From positions 124,001 to 188,000 of the forward strand of contig NZ_BSCT01000005.1 of NCBI RefSeq assembly GCF_030159255.1: a DNA stretch of 64,000 nucleotides, written 5' to 3'. Within the stretch, counting starts at the first letter, position 1. Each line of letters begins with the position of its first letter. The notes beneath the pieces are model-generated. The model saw nothing but the letters and a program-made list of their open reading frames with translations. It had not been told where the DNA came from and did not search any database. Source of the DNA: Bradyrhizobium sp. SSBR45G (GTDB taxonomy: Bacteria > Pseudomonadota > Alphaproteobacteria > Rhizobiales > Xanthobacteraceae). Both the position numbers and the translations under genes were made by a program. This document shows positions 17,007 through 27,905 of this stretch, piece by piece.

Positions 17007-18224
17007 ATGACAGAGACGGCCGACGAGCTGAGCGCCCCGCTTGGACAGACGGAGAAGCGTCGCAGGCGCCGCCTTCGGCTTCCGTTCACGGCGCTCCAGG
17101 CCCTGGCGATGCTGCTTGGCCTGTTCCTGGTGGTTTTCGCCGGCTTTGCGATGTTCAGCGACAATCCGCTCGGGGGCGAGCCGATCAGCCGGGTTGCCAT
17201 CAACGACGGCGCCAAGCCGGACGACAAGACCGCCGCCAAACCCGAGACCAAGCCTGACGCCAAGCCCGACCACGGCGCCGCCACGGCGGCCAAGCCGGAG
17301 GGCGGCGAGCGCAAGACCGTGACCATCATCGACGGCTCCAGCGGCGCCCGCCAGGAGGTGGCGATCGGCGGTGGTGGCAGCGACACGGCCGAGCCGGGCT
17401 CCGCCGCGCCGGCGAGCCAGATGCCGGGCGTCGATCCGCGCCTGCTGGAGAAGTCGCGCTACGGCATGATTCCGGTGATGGCCGACGGATTGAAGCCGTT
17501 CACCGCCTACGCCGCCGATTCCGACCGCGCCAAGGCGGCGCGCATGCCGTCCGTTGCGATCGTGATCGGCGGCCTCGGCGTCGGCGCGGCGAAGACCGTC
17601 GATGCCATCATGAAGCTGCCTCCGGCGGTGACCCTGGCGTTCACGCCCTATGGCTCGGATCCGACCAAGCTCGCCGAGCGCGCCCGGGCGCAGCGCCATG
17701 AGATCCTGCTGCAGGTCCCGATGGAGCCTTATGATTATCCCGACAACGATCCGGGCCCGCAGACGCTGCTCGCCACGCTTGGACCCGACCAGAACATCGA
17801 CCGGCTGTTCTGGCACATGAGCCGGCTGCAGGGGTATGTCGGCATCGGCAATTTCATGGGCGCGCGCTTCGTCGCCACCGAGGCGGCGATGCAGCCGATC
17901 GTGAACGAGGCCGCCAAGCGCGGTCTGGCACTGTTCGACGACGGCGCCGCGCCGCGCAGCGTGGCCGCATCGCTGGCCACCGGCCGGGCCATGCCGTTTG
18001 CAAAAGGCGACGTCGCCATCGATGCGGTGCCGACCCCGGTCGAGATCGACAATGCGCTGGCCAAGCTCGAGAGTCTCGCCAAGGAGCGCGGCGTCGCCGT
18101 CGGCACGGCATCGGCCCTGCCGGTCTCGATCGACCGCATCGGCACCTGGATCAAGGGCCTCGACCGCAAGGGTATTCTGCTGGTGCCATTGACAACCGCG
18201 ATGCTGAAATCAAAATCGAACTGA
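17007..18224 (+). CDS. Divergent polysaccharide deacetylase (YibQ-like)
   Basis: A 405-residue protein with one N-terminal membrane segment (ALQALAMLLGLFLVVFAGFA, about 32-51), a Lys/Ala/Pro-rich periplasmic linker to about residue 175, and a deacetylase-fold domain. PSVAIVIGGLGV, AFTPYG, HEILLQVPMEPYDYP and GNFMGARF are hallmarks of the divergent polysaccharide deacetylase family (YibQ/DUF610). The position after envC-ctpA matches the envC-yibQ neighbourhood of enterobacteria. The substrate is unproven; a role in cell-wall glycan processing is inferred. Confidence 0.88.
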   Translation: MTETADELSAPLGQTEKRRRRRLRLPFTALQALAMLLGLFLVVFAGFAMFSDNPLGGEPISRVAINDGAKPDDKTAAKPETKPDAKPDHGAATAAKPEGGERKTVTIIDGSSGARQEVAIGGGGSDTAEPGSAAPASQMPGVDPRLLEKSRYGMIPVMADGLKPFTAYAADSDRAKAARMPSVAIVIGGLGVGAAKTVDAIMKLPPAVTLAFTPYGSDPTKLAERARAQRHEILLQVPMEPYDYPDNDPGPQTLLATLGPDQNIDRLFWHMSRLQGYVGIGNFMGARFVATEAAMQPIVNEAAKRGLALFDDGAAPRSVAASLATGRAMPFAKGDVAIDAVPTPVEIDNALAKLESLAKERGVAVGTASALPVSIDRIGTWIKGLDRKGILLVPLTTAMLKSKSN

Positions 18225-18308
18225 ACGGGCGTCGGCTGCTGCGGCGGCGGCGACGTGAGCGCGGGGCCTTTGCGAGGAGCCGAGGCAACGCAGGAAGGCC
18301 AAGACGGA

Positions 18309-18815
18309 ATGACGCGCTACGAGGACCTGCCCTACCGCACCTGCGTCGGCATCACGCTGATCAACTCGGAAGGGCTGGTGTTCATTGGCCGGCGCGCCGG
18401 CGGCATCGAACATGTCGACGACACCCATGTCTGGCAGATGCCGCAGGGCGGCGTCGATCCCGGCGAGGACGCCTGGCAGGCCGCCCAGCGCGAGCTCTAC
18501 GAGGAGACCAGTGTCCGCTCGGTCGAGAAGCTGGCCGAGATCGACGACTGGCTGACCTATGACATCCCCCGCACGGTGGCTGGCCGCGCCTGGAAGGGCC
18601 GCTATCGCGGCCAGCGGCAGAAATGGTTCGCGCTGCGCTTCACCGGCGCGGATACCGAGATCGACGTCGAGCGGCCCGGCGGCGGCCACCACAAGGCCGA
18701 GTTCATCACCTGGCGCTGGGAGCCGATGAAGAACCTGCCCACCCTGATCGTCCCGTTCAAGCGGCCGGTCTATGAGCGCGTCGTCAAGGAGTTCACCGCG
18801 CTGGCGGGCACCTGA
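18309..18815 (+). CDS. rppH: RNA pyrophosphohydrolase (Nudix), copy 1
   Basis: RppH removes pyrophosphate from triphosphorylated mRNA 5' ends and so starts decay. The 168-residue protein begins [11 protein letters not shown] and has [14 protein letters not shown] and the Nudix box [20 protein letters not shown], ending EETSV. The WLTYDIP and [14 protein letters not shown] segments are diagnostic for RppH rather than other Nudix enzymes. The start at 18309 (MTRYEDLP) is chosen over an in-frame start 54 bases upstream. A close paralogue follows 134 bases later. Confidence 0.94.
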   Translation: MTRYEDLPYRTCVGITLINSEGLVFIGRRAGGIEHVDDTHVWQMPQGGVDPGEDAWQAAQRELYEETSVRSVEKLAEIDDWLTYDIPRTVAGRAWKGRYRGQRQKWFALRFTGADTEIDVERPGGGHHKAEFITWRWEPMKNLPTLIVPFKRPVYERVVKEFTALAGT

Positions 18816-18949
18816 TCTGAATCGCGTCGGACTGCGCTGCGCCGGCCCCCCATGTGCTACGCTCGCACTGCAAAGAATCTCTGCAGATGCGTCGCGACAA
18901 CGCCGTCACAATGGGTTGCCATGCGAAGCCCCAGCCGACGGATATCAGC

Positions 18950-19456
18950 ATGACCGAAAACAGACCCTATCGTCCCAATGTCGGGATCGCCCTGCTCAAC
19001 GCCGAGGGCCTCGTGTTCCTGGGCCGCCGCTTCCGCGATGACGGGCCGGAGATCGTGCTGCCGGGTTTGGAATGGCAGATGCCGCAGGGCGGCGTCGATC
19101 CGGGCGAGGACCTGCAGGCCGCCGCGCGGCGCGAGCTGTGGGAGGAGACCGGCATCCGCGATGCCGACGTCCTCGGCGAGACCGACTGGCTGACCTACGA
19201 GTTTCCCCCGTTCGAGGATCCGAACCACCGGCTGGCGCGCTTCCGAGGCCAGCGCCAGAAATGGTTCGCGATGCGCTTCACCGGGCGCGAGGCCGACATC
19301 GATCCGGTCACGCCGCGCAACGGCCAGCCGGCCGAATTCGACGCCTGGCGCTGGGAACGGCTGGCGCGCCTGCCCGAGCTGGTCGTGCCGTTCCGCCGCG
19401 AGGTCTACCGCGCGGTGGCGCAGGCGTTCGCGCATCTCGCGGCAACGGGCGACTGA
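18950..19456 (+). CDS. RNA pyrophosphohydrolase-like Nudix protein, copy 2
   Basis: The product is also 168 residues and shares the whole layout with the gene before it: [33 protein letters not shown], a Nudix box ending REL WEETGI, DWLTYEFP and [14 protein letters not shown]. It has the consensus EETGI where the first copy has EETSV. It arose by duplication or is a second RppH-type enzyme. The start at 18950 (MTENRPY) is preferred; earlier ATGs in frame add an unrelated segment. Whether both act on mRNA caps cannot be told from sequence. Confidence 0.9.
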   Translation: MTENRPYRPNVGIALLNAEGLVFLGRRFRDDGPEIVLPGLEWQMPQGGVDPGEDLQAAARRELWEETGIRDADVLGETDWLTYEFPPFEDPNHRLARFRGQRQKWFAMRFTGREADIDPVTPRNGQPAEFDAWRWERLARLPELVVPFRREVYRAVAQAFAHLAATGD

Positions 19457-19535
19457 GACTGGTTAGGAGGTCGGGCTGCCGTCCGCCATTGGCTGCCTGG
19501 TCCACATGCCCGGAATGACCGCCGAGAAGGCTGGG

Positions 19536-21230
19536 CTAATTGTCTTCGACCGTGAACGGGCCGATCGCAATCACGCGGCAGTCGTTGTCGCGGGTGGAGC
19601 AATCCGCCAGCGCGCCGCCGATCGCCGTCTCCTCGCGGTCGCCGCTCAGGCCGAACCCGGGGCGACCGGCGGTTCCGACCGCGATGGCGTTCCACCCGGA
19701 CGTCGCAGCCTCCAGCCGACGCACCACCTCCTCGCGCGCCTCCGGGGCAATCGCCGCGTGGCTGGCCGCGTGGAAGAAGCCCGTGGCTTTCATCACTGTC
19801 GGCACCGGCACCACGAAAGCATCGTCGAGAGCGACGATCATGCAGGGCGCACCGGCCTGGGCTCCGCAGGCCTCGAGATTGCGCCGGACCACGTCGTCGA
19901 CCAGCTCGCCGCCGACGGTGTAGATGAACTGTCCGCCCGGGCCGAGCGCGATCGCCTTGGTTCGCCGCGCCGCGCCGTAGTTCGCCTCCAGCCGCGCGCG
20001 TCCGGCGTCGCGCACCAGCGGCATCTCGGCTGCGCTGAAGGCGCGCTCGGTGCTCGGGTCGTGACGCACCCATGGCAGCGGCGGCAGCGGCGGCTTGCTG
20101 TGCGCATAGACCACGCTATCGCCGACGGCGTAGAGCTCGCATTTGCGCGGGCCGTTGGAGGCCTCGGCGCGTTGCTGGCACTGCTCGAGCGCAGCCGATT
20201 TGGCCGCCTCCTCGCTCGGCTGTCCGCTGACATAGGCGCTGACGCCAATGGTGGTGGTCGCGAAGGCCTTGTAGGCAGGGGCCGGCACATAGTCGCGTGC
20301 CAACGCGATGCGCGTGCGCTCGCTGACGAACGGCACCGTGTCGGGCACGAACTTCTCGACCGCAACCGGCGTCGCCGACGGGGCCGGCGCCGGATGATCC
20401 GCGCGCGCGGACGCGCCCGGCTGCGCGGCAGCCGGCTCCGGCGATGCTGGTTTGGCGGCCGATGACGCGGCACGCCGCGGCGGCGGCGCCGGCTTGGCCG
20501 ACAGCCGCGCCAAGGCTTCGGCCGCCGCCTTCGCGGCATCCGGCTGCGCGGGCTGGGACTGGCGGTGGTCCAGATAGAATGCCGTCCCGGCGGTGATCGC
20601 GGCGAGCGCGACGACAGCCAAGGCGATCGCCCCGACCAAGCGGCGCAGACCAGCGCGCTTTGCCGCCTTGTCCAGCGGCGGCGCGTAGGTGCCGTCCTCG
20701 CGGCGCATCGCCACGCGATAGGCGTGCACCGGCGTCGGGATATTCTTGACCTCGCGGGCGCCCATGTCGGCGAACTGCACCGACAGCTTGTTGGCGACCT
20801 GCTCGTGCACCGCGCGCGAGATACAGATGCCGCCGACATCGGCGAGGCCCTCCAGCCTCGCTGCGATGTTGACGCCGTCGCCGAGCAGGTCGCCGTCGCG
20901 CTCGACGACGTCGCCGATGGTGATGCCGATGCGGTAGCTCATCTGCCGGTTCGGCGGAAACGCCATGTTGCGCGTGCGCAGGCTTTCCTGGATGTCGATC
21001 GCGCAGCGCACCGCTTCGACGGCGCTGGGAAACTCCGCGAGCACGGCATCGCCTGCGGTGTTGAAGATGCGGCCGCCAGCGCGTGCGATGAAGTCGTCGA
21101 CGACCTCGCGATACGCCGCCAGGCGCCGCAGCGTTTCCTCTTCATCCTCGGCGACGAGGCGGGAATAGCCGGCAATATCGGCGGCGAAAATCGCCGCGAT
21201 CTTGCGCTTCAAGACGATCTGCCCTGCCAT
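19536..21230 (-). CDS. Class III adenylate/guanylate cyclase with C-terminal periplasmic modules
   Basis: Residues 10-175 form a class III cyclase domain: AAIFAADIAGYSRL with metal-binding Asp18, FNTAGDAVLAEF with Asp61, and LLGDGVNIAARLEGLA. A single membrane segment (about 199-220) is followed by a Pro/Ala linker and a C-terminal region of about 260 residues. That region contains three similar units, each with a cysteine pair (351/364, 455/463, 544/551) and an AIA- or YAV-like strand. With the cyclase in the cytoplasm the units would be periplasmic, an unusual order because sensors normally precede the cyclase. It probably makes cAMP; the signal sensed is unknown. Confidence 0.88.
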   Translation of the reverse strand: MAGQIVLKRKIAAIFAADIAGYSRLVAEDEEETLRRLAAYREVVDDFIARAGGRIFNTAGDAVLAEFPSAVEAVRCAIDIQESLRTRNMAFPPNRQMSYRIGITIGDVVERDGDLLGDGVNIAARLEGLADVGGICISRAVHEQVANKLSVQFADMGAREVKNIPTPVHAYRVAMRREDGTYAPPLDKAAKRAGLRRLVGAIALAVVALAAITAGTAFYLDHRQSQPAQPDAAKAAAEALARLSAKPAPPPRRAASSAAKPASPEPAAAQPGASARADHPAPAPSATPVAVEKFVPDTVPFVSERTRIALARDYVPAPAYKAFATTTIGVSAYVSGQPSEEAAKSAALEQCQQRAEASNGPRKCELYAVGDSVVYAHSKPPLPPLPWVRHDPSTERAFSAAEMPLVRDAGRARLEANYGAARRTKAIALGPGGQFIYTVGGELVDDVVRRNLEACGAQAGAPCMIVALDDAFVVPVPTVMKATGFFHAASHAAIAPEAREEVVRRLEAATSGWNAIAVGTAGRPGFGLSGDREETAIGGALADCSTRDNDCRVIAIGPFTVEDN

Positions 21231-21340
21231 GTCACCACGCCCAGTCGAATGGCCGGGAGCATGCCGTCAGATCGGCGACCACGCAACCGGCATCCCCTTG
21301 CTAGTAGTCATCCGCCGACGCGGGACGTTCGAGCCCACAG

Positions 21341-21369
21341 ACGAAAATGGCCGGGCAGAGCCCGGCCAT
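21341..21369 (-). terminator. Intrinsic terminator of the atp operon
   Basis: On the minus strand ATGGCCGGGC-TCT-GCCCGGCCAT forms a perfect 10-bp stem followed by TTTCGT, about 30 bases past the atpC stop. Confidence 0.85.
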
Positions 21370-21399
21370 GAACGCTTGTTCAGACGGCGCGCCGATCGA

Positions 21400-21807
21400 T
21401 CAGTGCAGCGCCGTGCTGTTGAGCTGCTGCTGGATCGTCTTGAAGTGATCGAGCCGCTCGATCGCGCGATCGAGCTCGTTGCCCTGCTTTTCGTTCAGCT
21501 TGGATTCCATGCCGGCGATCTCGGCCGCGAAGGCGGTGTGATCCAGCTCCTTCAGCGACGTCGCGACGTCGGCGAGAATCGTCAGACCCTTGTCCGAGAT
21601 CTCGGCGAGGCCGCCGAGCACGATGATCTTCTGCTGCGATCCGCCTGACGTCACCGTCAGGATGCCCGGGCGCAGCGCCGCCACGAACGGCGCATGGCCG
21701 GCGAGCACGCCGAAATCACCCTCCTGGCCGGGAACGTCGACCTGGTCGACCTCGCCCGAGAAGGCGATCTTTTCCGGCGAGACGAGATCGAAATGGAAAG
21801 TTGCCAT
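21400..21807 (-). CDS. atpC: ATP synthase F1 subunit epsilon
   Basis: The 135-residue protein starts [20 protein letters not shown] and has the beta-sandwich motif [24 protein letters not shown] split over the first 55 residues, followed by the two-helix C-terminal arm that inhibits ATP hydrolysis. It joins gamma to the c-ring in the central stalk. It is the last gene of atpHAGDC and ends at an intrinsic terminator. A heptamer-repeat element fills the 114 bases between atpD and atpC. Confidence 0.96.
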   Translation of the reverse strand: MATFHFDLVSPEKIAFSGEVDQVDVPGQEGDFGVLAGHAPFVAALRPGILTVTSGGSQQKIIVLGGLAEISDKGLTILADVATSLKELDHTAFAAEIAGMESKLNEKQGNELDRAIERLDHFKTIQQQLNSTALH

Positions 21808-21833
21808 TGGGAACCTTACGAACAGAAAACCTG

Positions 21834-21921
21834 CGAGTAGCGAGTAGCGAATGGCGAGTAGTGAAGACGGGAGTGGCGAACGGACTGTTCTATTCGCTAC
21901 TCCCTATTCGCTATTCGCCTC

Positions 21922-21922
<1 letters not shown>
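21834..21922. repeat. Inverted heptamer-repeat element between atpD and atpC
   Basis: The left part (GCGAGTAGCGAATGGCGAGT) and the right part (CTATTCGCTACTCCC then TATTCGC units) are inverted arrays of the same 7-base units seen at 5139-5168. They could fold into one imperfect hairpin in the mRNA. Confidence 0.75.
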
Positions 21923-23367
<1,445 letters not shown>

Positions 23368-23458
23368 TTATCTCTCCTTACGATCCGTATGCGAAACCAC
23401 GGTCGGCTCGACCGGGATATGTTCCTGGGTTGCCCTTCAACGGGCGCTGCGCGATCCG

Positions 23459-24337
23459 CTAGACCGCCTCGGCGCCCGAAATGATTTCGATCAGTTCCTT
23501 GGTGATCATCGCCTGACGCGTGCGGTTGTAGATCAGCGTCTGCTTGCGGATCATCTCGCCGGCGTTGCGCGTGGCGTTGTCCATGGCCGACATCTGCGCG
23601 CCGTAGAACGACGCGTTGTTCTCCAGCAGCGCGCGGAAGATCTGCACCGCGAGATTGCGCGGCAGCAGCCCGGCGAGGATTTCGTCCTCTTCCGGCTCGT
23701 ATTCGTAGGGCGCCAGCGGCGCCGCGTTGGCGGGCCGCGCCTCGACCACCAGCGGGATGATCTGCTGGGCCGTCGGGATCTGCGCGATCACCGAGCGGAA
23801 GCGCGAATAGAACAGCGTGCAGACATCGAACTCGCCGGCCTCGAAGCGGGCGATGACCTTCTTGGCGATGTCGTCGGCGTTGGCGAAGCCGATCTGGCGC
23901 ACCGCGCGCAGGTCGAGATGCTCGACGATCTGCTTGTCGAACTGACGGCGCAGCTGCTCGTAGCCCTTTCGGCCGACGCAGAAGAATTTCACGTCCTTGC
24001 CCTGGTTCATCAGGGCCAGCGCGCGTTCGCGCGCCAGGCGCACGATCGAGGAGTTGAACGCGCCGGACAGGCCACGCTCGCCGGTACAGACCAGCAGCAG
24101 ATGCACCTGGTCGCGCCCGGTGCCCGCGAGCAGCTTCGGCCCGCCGGCGGACGTGATGGTGGCGCTCGCGATGTTGGAGATCACGGCGTCCATCTTCTCG
24201 GCATAGGGACGCGCCGCCTCGGCCGCGAGCTGCGCACGGCGCAGCTTGGAGGCCGCGACCATCTGCATCGCCTTGGTGATCTTCTGCGTCGCCTTGGTCG
24301 AGGCGATGCGGACCCGCATGTCTTTCAGTGACGCCAT
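23459..24337 (-). CDS. atpG: ATP synthase F1 subunit gamma
   Basis: The 292-residue rotor-shaft subunit begins [20 protein letters not shown] and keeps the conserved [16 protein letters not shown] helix. [12 protein letters not shown] and the final coiled coil ([30 protein letters not shown]) complete the shaft. It lies between atpA and atpD in the standard order. The 155 bases before it contain three hairpins. Confidence 0.97.
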   Translation of the reverse strand: MASLKDMRVRIASTKATQKITKAMQMVAASKLRRAQLAAEAARPYAEKMDAVISNIASATITSAGGPKLLAGTGRDQVHLLLVCTGERGLSGAFNSSIVRLARERALALMNQGKDVKFFCVGRKGYEQLRRQFDKQIVEHLDLRAVRQIGFANADDIAKKVIARFEAGEFDVCTLFYSRFRSVIAQIPTAQQIIPLVVEARPANAAPLAPYEYEPEEDEILAGLLPRNLAVQIFRALLENNASFYGAQMSAMDNATRNAGEMIRKQTLIYNRTRQAMITKELIEIISGAEAV

Positions 24338-24401
24338 TGTTCGTCTAGCTCACCCCGGCGGCCGATCCCTTCAGGACCCGACCGCTCAACCCTGAGATTG
24401 G

Positions 24402-24460
24402 TCATGCCCGGCCTGGCGCCGGGCATGAGATGTCACGTTGGCCCACGTCGACGACGTGGG
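24402..24460. repeat. Hairpin cluster between atpA and atpG
   Basis: TCATGCCCGGC-CTGGC-GCCGGGCATGA (24402-24428) is a perfect 11-bp stem, and CCCACGTC-GAC-GACGTGGG (24442-24460) a perfect 8-bp stem; a weaker CCGGC/GCCGG follows. They would form in the operon mRNA and may tune relative yields of alpha and gamma. The first matches the dispersed TCATGCCCGG palindrome family. Confidence 0.75.
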
Positions 24461-24492
24461 GGACCGGCGCGAGCCGGCCCCGACCCTTGCCG

Positions 24493-26585
<2,093 letters not shown>

Positions 26586-27237
26586 AGACGCGCTCTTTTT
26601 ATAAGTGCCCAACCCACGAGAGATAAACCGGCGCGCCGCTGCGCGGCAGTCCAGTTAAGCCCCTGGAATTCAAGCAGGACTTTGATTTTCGATCGCCGCG
26701 GGAGCAGCTTGATCACGAAAAGCGGCGCTTTGCTAACATAGCGTACGCGCAGCCGCAACAAGCGGTGGCCCGCTATTCGGCACCTTGTTGCCGCGCCGCG
26801 GTCGGTCGTCATGCACCGCGCAAGTGGAGCGACACGATCGCATCACCCGGCTCGCCCCGACCCCGTTACCACAGCCTCGCATCTTGTTCCAACTGTTGCT
26901 GCATGGCCGCCATGCGGGTTTGGCCTTGACTGTCGTTTTGGACCTTTCGGGCGCCGACCGCACCCCACGCAGGCATTACTTGCCGACATCTTCACACCCC
27001 CAGCGAGAACTTCACTCAACAGTATTTCAAAGTATTTATTCGTTAATGAAGGGTTAAGGGTGCGGATTACGGAATTTTCCGTGATGAACAGATCCGATCT
27101 CAAGATGTTCCCCCTCGAGTGGAACAAACTCTACTGCCCCATTCATGCCTCATTGGCCCACCAAACGGCGGCCGCCTCAATACCTGACGGGGGTCCACTG
27201 GCTGCAGAACGCAGCAATACTGTTTCGAGGGACAAAG
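26586..27237. other. Divergent intergenic region between atpH and rlpA
   Basis: About 650 bases separate the two divergent genes. Open frames here have no family character and conflict in base usage with neighbours. The part at 26985-27090 is locally AT-rich and probably holds the rlpA promoter, but I see no clear -35/-10 pair for it. The atp promoter candidate lies at 26735-26762. Confidence 0.5.
26735..26762 (-). promoter_or_regulatory. Possible promoter of atpHAGDC
   Basis: On the minus strand CTTGTT is followed after 16 bases by TATGTT, about 150 bases before the atpH start. The match is moderate; alphaproteobacterial -35 elements often begin CTTG. Confidence 0.35.
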
Positions 27238-27783
27238 ATGCTGAAACTGAACAACCTCTCGGCTGGCAAGATCGCCGGCTCGCGTACCGCGCTCGCCGTT
27301 GCCATCACGCTGATCGTCGGCGGCACCTCCACCGAAGCCTCGGCCAGGTCCAGGCATCATCATCACGCTCGCCATCACCACCATCACATGGCGCGCCAAG
27401 CCGCCGAACCCGCGGCAGACTCCTTCTCGAACGGCTGGTCGTCCAACGGCTCCTCCTGGATGAACGCCAACGCGGCGGTCACACCGTCGTCCGGCACGGG
27501 CCGCTCCTTCTCCGGCATGGCGTCGTATTACGGCAACGAGTCCGGCAGCCGCACCGCGTCCGGCCAGCGCATGAACGCCAACGCCATGACCTGCGCCCAC
27601 CGCTCGCTGCCGTTCGGCACCAAGCTCCGCGTCACCCATGGCGGCAACAGCGTGATCGTCACCGTCAATGATCGCGGCCCGTTCATCCGCGGCCGTGTGC
27701 TCGACCTCTCGACCGGCGCCGCCCGCGCCATCGGCCTGACCCGCGCCGGCGTCGGCCGCGTCACCGCCGAGGTCGTGTCGTAA
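27238..27783 (+). CDS. rlpA: RlpA-like septal lytic transglycosylase-family protein
   Basis: A 181-residue exported protein. A signal peptide (TALAVAITLIVGGTSTEASA) is followed by a histidine-rich stretch (RSRHHHHARHHHHH) and a Ser/Asn linker. The C-terminal double-psi beta-barrel has SGMASYYGNESGSRTASGQR, LPFGTKLRVT, VIVTVNDRGPF and LDLSTGAARAIG. RlpA proteins bind or cleave denuded septal glycan. There is no SPOR domain and no lipobox is evident, unlike E. coli RlpA. GAGGGA precedes the ATG. The gene is monocistronic and ends at a palindromic element. Confidence 0.88.
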   Translation: MLKLNNLSAGKIAGSRTALAVAITLIVGGTSTEASARSRHHHHARHHHHHMARQAAEPAADSFSNGWSSNGSSWMNANAAVTPSSGTGRSFSGMASYYGNESGSRTASGQRMNANAMTCAHRSLPFGTKLRVTHGGNSVIVTVNDRGPFIRGRVLDLSTGAARAIGLTRAGVGRVTAEVVS

Positions 27784-27802
27784 GCCACATCACGCTCCGC
27801 GC

Positions 27803-27884
27803 GTCATTGCGAGCGCAGCGAAGCAATCCAGGGTCCCGTCGGGACTCTGGATTTGCTTCGTCGCTGCGCTCCTCGCAATGACGG
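27803..27884. repeat. Palindromic element of the GTCATTGCGAG type
   Basis: GTCATTGCGAGCGCAGCGAA and its inverted partner ending CTCGCAATGACGG flank an inner AATCCAG...CTGGATT arm pair. It lies between the convergent rlpA and priA genes and belongs to a widespread intergenic palindrome type. Confidence 0.85.
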
Positions 27885-27905
27885 TGGAGAGAGCGGTGCC
27901 AACCG

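Noticed and set aside
15404..17386. 660-residue minus-strand frame opposite ctpA and the yibQ-like gene
   Set aside because: It crosses a terminator and parts of two real genes and shows no motif.
27335..27400. His-rich stretch as an independent metal-binding peptide gene
   Set aside because: It is in frame within rlpA, between its signal peptide and DPBB domain.
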